From NCBI GenBank assembly GCA_016287765.1, contig JAEEWS010000026.1, positions 1-37,129 of the forward strand: DNA of 37,129 bases, given 5' to 3'. Below are positions 32,487 through 37,129 of the stretch, one piece after another. How positions within the stretch are numbered: the stretch's first letter is position 1; every line of letters begins with the position of its first letter. This DNA is from Lachnospiraceae bacterium (lineage in GTDB: Bacteria > Bacillota_A > Clostridia > Lachnospirales > Lachnospiraceae). The notes below the pieces were generated by a model that was not told where the DNA came from, did not search any database, and was given only the letters and a program-made list of their open reading frames with translations. The position numbers were made by a program, and so were the translations under genes.

Positions 32487-32517
32487 GCTTTGCTCACCAA
32501 CAACATAGAACATAAAT

Positions 32518-32559
32518 AAAGAAAATGGACGGATGAATCATCATCCGTCCATTTTCTTT
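32518..32559. terminator. Bidirectional terminator between the DtxR-type gene and the ABC fusion
   Basis: A 19-bp perfect stem (32518-32536 with 32541-32559; core AATGGACGGATGA) with A's at one foot and T's at the other ends two convergent genes. Confidence 0.92.
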
Positions 32560-32567
32560 ATATACGA

Positions 32568-35219
32568 TCATTCACTTCTCAAAGCTTCCACAGGATCACG
32601 TCTTGATGCCATCTTTGAAGGGATCAGACCGGCGATCACGGTTAAGAATATGCTTATAAGTACCAGTATTATTCCATACTTAACAGGTAAAGCAGCTATG
32701 TTCTTAAGCCCCGCAAAATGATAGATGACAGCATTTATGGGGAAGTTCAAAAGCACGGTCACCAGTACTCCCAGGCCTCCGGATACCAGTCCTTCTATCA
32801 ATGTTTCCGCATTGAACACTCTTGAAACATCTCTCTTTGAAGCACCTATACTTCTAAGGATACCTATCTCCTTGGTTCTTTCAAGAACGGAGATATAGGT
32901 TATGATGGCTATCATGATGGATGAAACCACAAGAGATATTGCTACAAAAGCTATCAATACATAGGTTATGGCATTTATTATAGTGCTGATGGAAGACATC
33001 ATAAGGCCGATGAAATCCGTGTAAGTGATCTTCGCTCCTTCATTGCCCTCTTCTTCGCACTTTTTATTGTATTCCCTGATCTTATCCTCCAAAAGATCTT
33101 TGGATTCAAAATCCTTGGGATATATGCTGATGCTTGAGGGAATAGAGAGATCACACACTCCCATCGCATCAAGATTACCTTCATAAGTGGCATTGGATAC
33201 AGCCGCTGCAGCCATCTGCTTCTGCAATTCTGCCAGTTCTTCCGGAGAAAGGGTGGCAAGATATGCCTGCTGTTCGGGAGTGAGCTCTGACATGTCCATT
33301 GCTGCGTTTGCTGCACTGTCCGCATTTTCGGAATCTGCAAAAGGCTTGCCCGTAAATATGTCAGTTTCAGGATCAGCCTTCTGTTCTCTGACTATGGCTG
33401 AATTATTGGTCTGTTCTATTATATATCGGGTAAGTTCCTTGGTGTACCCCACAGTGCTGGAAATAGCCGTTGCAGCTGCTTCCGGCTTGGGACGGACTAT
33501 GCCCACTATCTTAAGTTCAAGTCCGTTGTTTAAAACCGTATCAAAGTAGGGTGAATCCTCCTCCACCACATCCCAGGTACCTTCCTGTTTATTTCTCTTA
33601 TAATAATCGGTATCAAGGATACAACGGAATTTCAGGTTCAAAATGTCCTCATAGGAATATTCGTCTTTTCCGGATTTCTCTATGGACTCATTTTTAAGGA
33701 ATGCCGATAAAGTGGACTGATCCTTTAAGCCAAGTGTGAAAAGATCCATATCCTCCACGTAGTTACGCTCGGAAATGACAAATACCATTTCCGACTTATC
33801 CTCAGGCCAATGTCCCGCTACCACCTCATATTGCTGATCCAAAAGCTCCGGATTGTCGATAAGTTCTCCGAAAACATCCATATCTGTTCCCATCATGGAC
33901 ATGGCAGGCATGGAAGAATACAGGGAATAAGCTGAAGCCATGTTTCCCATACCCATGGAATCCATTACCTTTGACGGATTAACCCTTAAGGTTTTACCGT
34001 TGAGATCCGTACCGTATATCTTTATATTAAGGTCATATGTATAGCGGACCGCACTTACAAGATTCAAAACACCGTTTGCGGGATCATCGATAAATTTCTT
34101 GAATTCCTCCAGGTCATTGACATTCCTTTTGCTTACCAGTGCATTATACATATTGGTGCTGACATCAAGACTCTTGATCACATCCTTGTGTTCTGTTTCC
34201 TCTTTGTCGGCTTCTTTTTTATCTTCCTTATCATCTTGCGCATCTCCCGCCATGGATGAGAACATTGCGGAAAGATCGATACTCTCTGACTCTATAGTGA
34301 TAGGATAATTGGAAAGAGTTTCCTCCTGAACACGATCGATATATTTCTGAAATCCGTCAGAAAGCGAAAGGATCAGTGCTATTCCTATGATGCCTATGGC
34401 TCCGGCAAATGCCGTAAGGAAAGTTCTTCCTTTCTTAGTCCAAAGATTATTTGCCGAAAGACTGAGTGCCGTAAGAAAAGACATGGATGCCTTTTTACCC
34501 TTGCCTCTTGATCTGGAATTAACGTCCTCATCGATAAACCCGTCATAAGGTCTGGTGTCATCCACTACCTTACCGTCGAGAAGACGTATGATCCTGGTGG
34601 AGTAAGCTTCGGCCAGATCCGGATTGTGAGTTACCATGATAATGAGTCGATCATTGGATATCTCTTTTAGGAGTTCCATGATCTGAATACTGGTTTCGGA
34701 ATCCAAAGCTCCCGTAGGCTCGTCTGCCAATAGAATGTCCGGCTCGTTCACAAGAGCTCTTGCTATTGCCACTCTCTGCATCTGTCCGCCGGACATCTGA
34801 TTGGGCTTTTTATGTATCTGATCGCCCAGCCCCACTCTTTGAAGCGCTGCTGTGGCTCTCTTTTTTCTTTCGGCAGGTGAAACCCCCGAAAGAGTCAGCG
34901 CCAGCTCTACATTTGAAAGAACGCTCTGGTGAGGGATCAGATTATAACTCTGAAATACAAATCCGATGGAATGATTCCTGTAGGTATCCCAATCGGAATC
35001 CTTAAACTTCTTTGTAGACTTTCCGTTTATCACCAAATCCCCTGATGAATAGCCGTCCAGTCCTCCTATAATGTTCAATAATGTGGTCTTGCCGCAGCCC
35101 GACTGGCCAAGTACCGAAACAAACTCGTTTTTTCGGAAGTTAATGGAAACTCCCTTTAGGGCTTCCACTTTTGTGTCGCCCATTTCATAATTCTTAACAA
35201 TATTTTTCAGCTGTAACAT
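32568..35219 (-). CDS. ABC transporter, ATPase-permease fusion (MacB/FtsX type)
   Basis: This 883-aa protein fuses an ATPase (~1-235; Walker A GQSGCGKTT, signature MSGGQMQR, Walker B ILLADEPTGALDS) to a MacB/FtsX-type permease. One transmembrane helix follows at ~255-280, then a large extracellular domain (~290-745, with an acidic DDKEDKKEADKEE stretch near 325), and three C-terminal helices within ~750-875 carrying the FtsX block ISVLERTKEIGILRSIGASKRDV. This family exports peptides or drugs, or transmits signals across the membrane. No partner adaptor or bceRS-type sensor is adjacent. The promoter (35294-35321) and a ribosome binding site (AGAAGGG) fit the start at 35219. Confidence 0.93.
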   Translation of the reverse strand: MLQLKNIVKNYEMGDTKVEALKGVSINFRKNEFVSVLGQSGCGKTTLLNIIGGLDGYSSGDLVINGKSTKKFKDSDWDTYRNHSIGFVFQSYNLIPHQSVLSNVELALTLSGVSPAERKKRATAALQRVGLGDQIHKKPNQMSGGQMQRVAIARALVNEPDILLADEPTGALDSETSIQIMELLKEISNDRLIIMVTHNPDLAEAYSTRIIRLLDGKVVDDTRPYDGFIDEDVNSRSRGKGKKASMSFLTALSLSANNLWTKKGRTFLTAFAGAIGIIGIALILSLSDGFQKYIDRVQEETLSNYPITIESESIDLSAMFSSMAGDAQDDKEDKKEADKEETEHKDVIKSLDVSTNMYNALVSKRNVNDLEEFKKFIDDPANGVLNLVSAVRYTYDLNIKIYGTDLNGKTLRVNPSKVMDSMGMGNMASAYSLYSSMPAMSMMGTDMDVFGELIDNPELLDQQYEVVAGHWPEDKSEMVFVISERNYVEDMDLFTLGLKDQSTLSAFLKNESIEKSGKDEYSYEDILNLKFRCILDTDYYKRNKQEGTWDVVEEDSPYFDTVLNNGLELKIVGIVRPKPEAAATAISSTVGYTKELTRYIIEQTNNSAIVREQKADPETDIFTGKPFADSENADSAANAAMDMSELTPEQQAYLATLSPEELAELQKQMAAAAVSNATYEGNLDAMGVCDLSIPSSISIYPKDFESKDLLEDKIREYNKKCEEEGNEGAKITYTDFIGLMMSSISTIINAITYVLIAFVAISLVVSSIMIAIITYISVLERTKEIGILRSIGASKRDVSRVFNAETLIEGLVSGGLGVLVTVLLNFPINAVIYHFAGLKNIAALPVKYGIILVLISIFLTVIAGLIPSKMASRRDPVEALRSE

Positions 35220-35293
35220 ATGAAATCAACCCTTCTGTAATCTGCCTGTTAAGCCCCGATCCTGCTGTCCGGTTTTTAACGCTACCTTTTATG

Positions 35294-35321
35294 AGTATAC
35301 TCAATAACAAGATCATTTCAA
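35294..35321 (-). promoter_or_regulatory. Promoter of the ABC fusion gene
   Basis: On the minus strand TTGAAA (35321-35316), 16 bp, then TATACT (35299-35294), each 5/6 to consensus. The leader is about 70 nt. Confidence 0.55.
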
Positions 35322-35351
35322 CTAAATAAAACATAAAAAAAATAAACAAAT

Positions 35352-35378
35352 AAAAAAATCCCGGCAAAATGCCGGGAT
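35352..35378 (-). terminator. Terminator after the MsmK-type gene
   Basis: On the minus strand ATCCCGGC and GCCGGGAT form a perfect 8-bp stem with an ATTTT loop followed by a run of seven T. Confidence 0.9.
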
Positions 35379-35390
35379 AAAATTTCAATA

Positions 35391-36533
35391 TTAGTGGCTG
35401 ATAACCTTTTCTGTTTCCTTGTCGAAAAGATGGATCTTGGAAAGATCAAGAGCGATCTTAATGGTATCACCAACCTTAGCGGTTGTACGAGGATTAACTC
35501 TTGCCGTGATATCAACGTAGTTGTTAAGATCCTTTGTATTAGCCTTGTCTTCAAGTGTGAAGTACAGGAATACTTCGGCACCGAGAAGCTCATAAACCTT
35601 AACTTCTGCTTCGAATGTGGAATCAGGAAGTGCGGAGATCATCATCTCGTCATCCTTGATATCCTCAGGACGGATACCGAGAACAACAGTCTTGCCAACA
35701 TAACCGCCTTCGATAAGCTTCTTGGAACGAGCCTCCTGAAGAGTAACGGAACGTCCAACGAAATTAAGCTTGCAGCGATCGCCAACCTGCTCAACTTCGC
35801 AGTTGATGAAGTTCATCTGAGGAGATCCCATGAATCCTGCAACGAAGAGGTTGCAAGGCTTATCATAGAGGTTCTGAGGAGTATCTACCTGCTGGATAAC
35901 ACCGTCCTTCATAACGATGATCCTGGTACCGAGTGTCATAGCCTCTGTCTGGTCATGTGTAACGTAGATGATGGTTGTCTGGAGCTTCTGATGAAGCTTG
36001 GAGATCTCAATTCTCATCTGTACACGGAGCTTAGCATCCAGGTTTGAAAGAGGCTCATCCATAAGGAATACCTTAGGATTACGAACGATAGCACGACCCA
36101 TGGCAACACGCTGTCTCTGACCACCGGAAAGAGCCTTGGGCTTACGATCAAGAAGGTGCTCAATGTCAAGGATCTTAGCTGCTTCATGAACGAGTCTGTC
36201 GATCTCATCCTTAGGAGTCTTACGAAGCTTAAGTCCGAATGCCATGTTATCATAAACTGACATATGAGGATAAAGAGCGTAGTTCTGGAATACCATGGCG
36301 ATGTCTCTGTCCTTGGGCTCAACATCGTTCATGAGCTTGTCACCGATCCAGAGTTCACCTTCGGTGATCTCTTCAAGACCTGCGATCATACGAAGTGTTG
36401 TGGATTTACCGCAACCTGAAGGTCCTACGAAAATGATGAATTCTTTATCGGCAATATCAAGGTTGAAATCTTTAACGGCTACGAAACCGTTAGGATAAGT
36501 TTTGTTAATGTTCTTTAATGATAAACTTGCCAT
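35391..36533 (-). CDS. Sugar ABC transporter ATP-binding protein, MsmK/UgpC type
   Basis: This 380-aa protein has Walker A GPSGCGKST, Q-loop VFQNYALYPH, signature LSGGQRQR, Walker B VFLMDEPLSNLD, and the MalK-type C-terminal regulatory TOBE domains (~240-380, GIRPEDI). MsmK/UgpC-type ATPases energise several carbohydrate permeases at once and are often encoded alone, as here. It is therefore a plausible ATPase for the sugar-binding lipoprotein at 14220-15893. The ribosome binding site is AAGGGAGG. A TATAAT on the minus strand at 36565-36560 is a possible -10, without a clear -35. Confidence 0.94.
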   Translation of the reverse strand: MASLSLKNINKTYPNGFVAVKDFNLDIADKEFIIFVGPSGCGKSTTLRMIAGLEEITEGELWIGDKLMNDVEPKDRDIAMVFQNYALYPHMSVYDNMAFGLKLRKTPKDEIDRLVHEAAKILDIEHLLDRKPKALSGGQRQRVAMGRAIVRNPKVFLMDEPLSNLDAKLRVQMRIEISKLHQKLQTTIIYVTHDQTEAMTLGTRIIVMKDGVIQQVDTPQNLYDKPCNLFVAGFMGSPQMNFINCEVEQVGDRCKLNFVGRSVTLQEARSKKLIEGGYVGKTVVLGIRPEDIKDDEMMISALPDSTFEAEVKVYELLGAEVFLYFTLEDKANTKDLNNYVDITARVNPRTTAKVGDTIKIALDLSKIHLFDKETEKVISH

Positions 36534-36726
36534 TGTTGTCCTCCCTTTAAATAATCGGAATTATAGTTAAATCAAGATAGCGATATAATACACTATTTTT
36601 TTTGAGAGCGCCATATTCATATTAGCCAAATCTTATACTCTTTTTTTGTATAGGTTGCATAATAAAAAAGCATTTTTTGGTAAATCTGTATAAAAAATAC
36701 CTTCTCAAATATACTCAAAAACATTT

Positions 36727-37129
36727 TCAATTGTCATTTTTTACCTCAGCAAAACCTTCGCCCATAACTTCTCTTGCATCGGCAACTACCATAAATGCCT
36801 TCTTGTCGAGTCTGGTAACTATATCAGTAAGCTCCACCACCTGCTTTTTTCCGACTACGCAAAAAAGCATCTTTTTATCCTCTCCGGAATACATTCCCTT
36901 AACCTTTATACCGGTAACGCCTCTGTCAATGGCTATAAGTATCTCCGCCGATATATCTTCCGCCTTATCGGAAATGATATATACCATCTTTGCAAATTTC
37001 AGACCGTCCAACAATCCGTCCGAGATCTTTGCCACCAGATAAACAACTATAATAGAATAGATAACGTTCTCAAGGCCGAAGATAAATATGCCAAGGAAAA
37101 CAATGAGGCCGTCCGTGATCGAAAGGATC
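36727..37129 (-). CDS. YitT family membrane protein with DUF2179 domain (5' end outside window)
   Basis: The minus-strand frame is open from the window edge. The visible 133 residues begin with hydrophobic segments (GLIVFLGIFIFGLENVIYS, then IIVVYL). After them comes a C-terminal DUF2179 domain: KMVYIISDKAEDISAEIL, DRGVTGIKVKGMYSG, KKMLFCVVGKKQVVEL and AFMVVADAREVMGEGF. YitT proteins are integral membrane proteins of unknown function. The GTG at 37035 is internal, not the start. No clear terminator follows the stop; the ~190 bp to msmK is AT-rich. Confidence 0.9.
   Translation of the reverse strand, partial: ILSITDGLIVFLGIFIFGLENVIYSIIVVYLVAKISDGLLDGLKFAKMVYIISDKAEDISAEILIAIDRGVTGIKVKGMYSGEDKKMLFCVVGKKQVVELTDIVTRLDKKAFMVVADAREVMGEGFAEVKNDN

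Noticed and set aside
36640..36726. A/T-only stem as terminator of the YitT gene
   Set aside because: The only stem (AAAAAA/TTTTTT around TGC) is too weak and has no proper T run after it.

Overview
The window looks like chromosomal DNA of a low-to-mid GC Gram-positive anaerobe, most probably a Lachnospiraceae member (Butyrivibrio-like; inferred from content, not proven). Pointers are a single-chain purL of about 1,250 residues, the DUF4364, DUF1836, VTC/DUF4956, YitT and MsmK-type families, AGGAGG-type ribosome binding sites, and tRNA genes without an encoded CCA end. Most genes lie on the minus strand. Most transcription units end in clear intrinsic terminators, several of them shared by convergent genes.

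Layout. 1-1600: a GNAT acetyltransferase cut by the window edge, a small coiled-coil ORF that looks like a gene remnant, and tRNA-Gln(CUG). 1616-7074: a membrane-anchored GH25 lysozyme, a YigZ-family protein, and purL. 7075-7696: a 622-bp gene-free stretch with an unusual series of inverted repeats upstream of purL, then a LysR regulator. 8655-15893: a tightly packed glycan operon (solute-binding lipoprotein, GH29 fucosidase, YesN-type response regulator, DUF212 membrane protein, GH42 beta-galactosidase). It would import and trim fucosylated beta-galactosides in the cytoplasm, but it has no permeases and no sensor kinase. 15994-20357: a VTC-domain protein and a DUF4956 membrane protein overlapping by 70 nt, then a large surface protein with four tandem copies of an unrecognised module.

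20544-25924: a housekeeping cluster prfC-lon-engB-DUF4364-tRNA-Ala(CGC) whose last four members are almost contiguous. 26030-29061: DUF1836 regulator, degV, homoserine dehydrogenase. 29080-32486: S41 peptidase, PucR-type regulator, and a small DtxR-type repressor with the iron-type ligand set. 32568-37129: a MacB-like ABC fusion, an MsmK/UgpC-type sugar ABC ATPase (a plausible energiser for the orphan sugar-binding protein), and a partial YitT-family membrane protein.

The most interesting signals are the hairpin series upstream of purL, whose arms could re-pair; a near-identical promoter/operator block at degV and at the DtxR gene; the tandem-repeat surface protein next to VTC/DUF4956; and a tRNA gene at the 3' end of a protein-coding operon, separated from the last stop codon only by a 10-bp tandem repeat.
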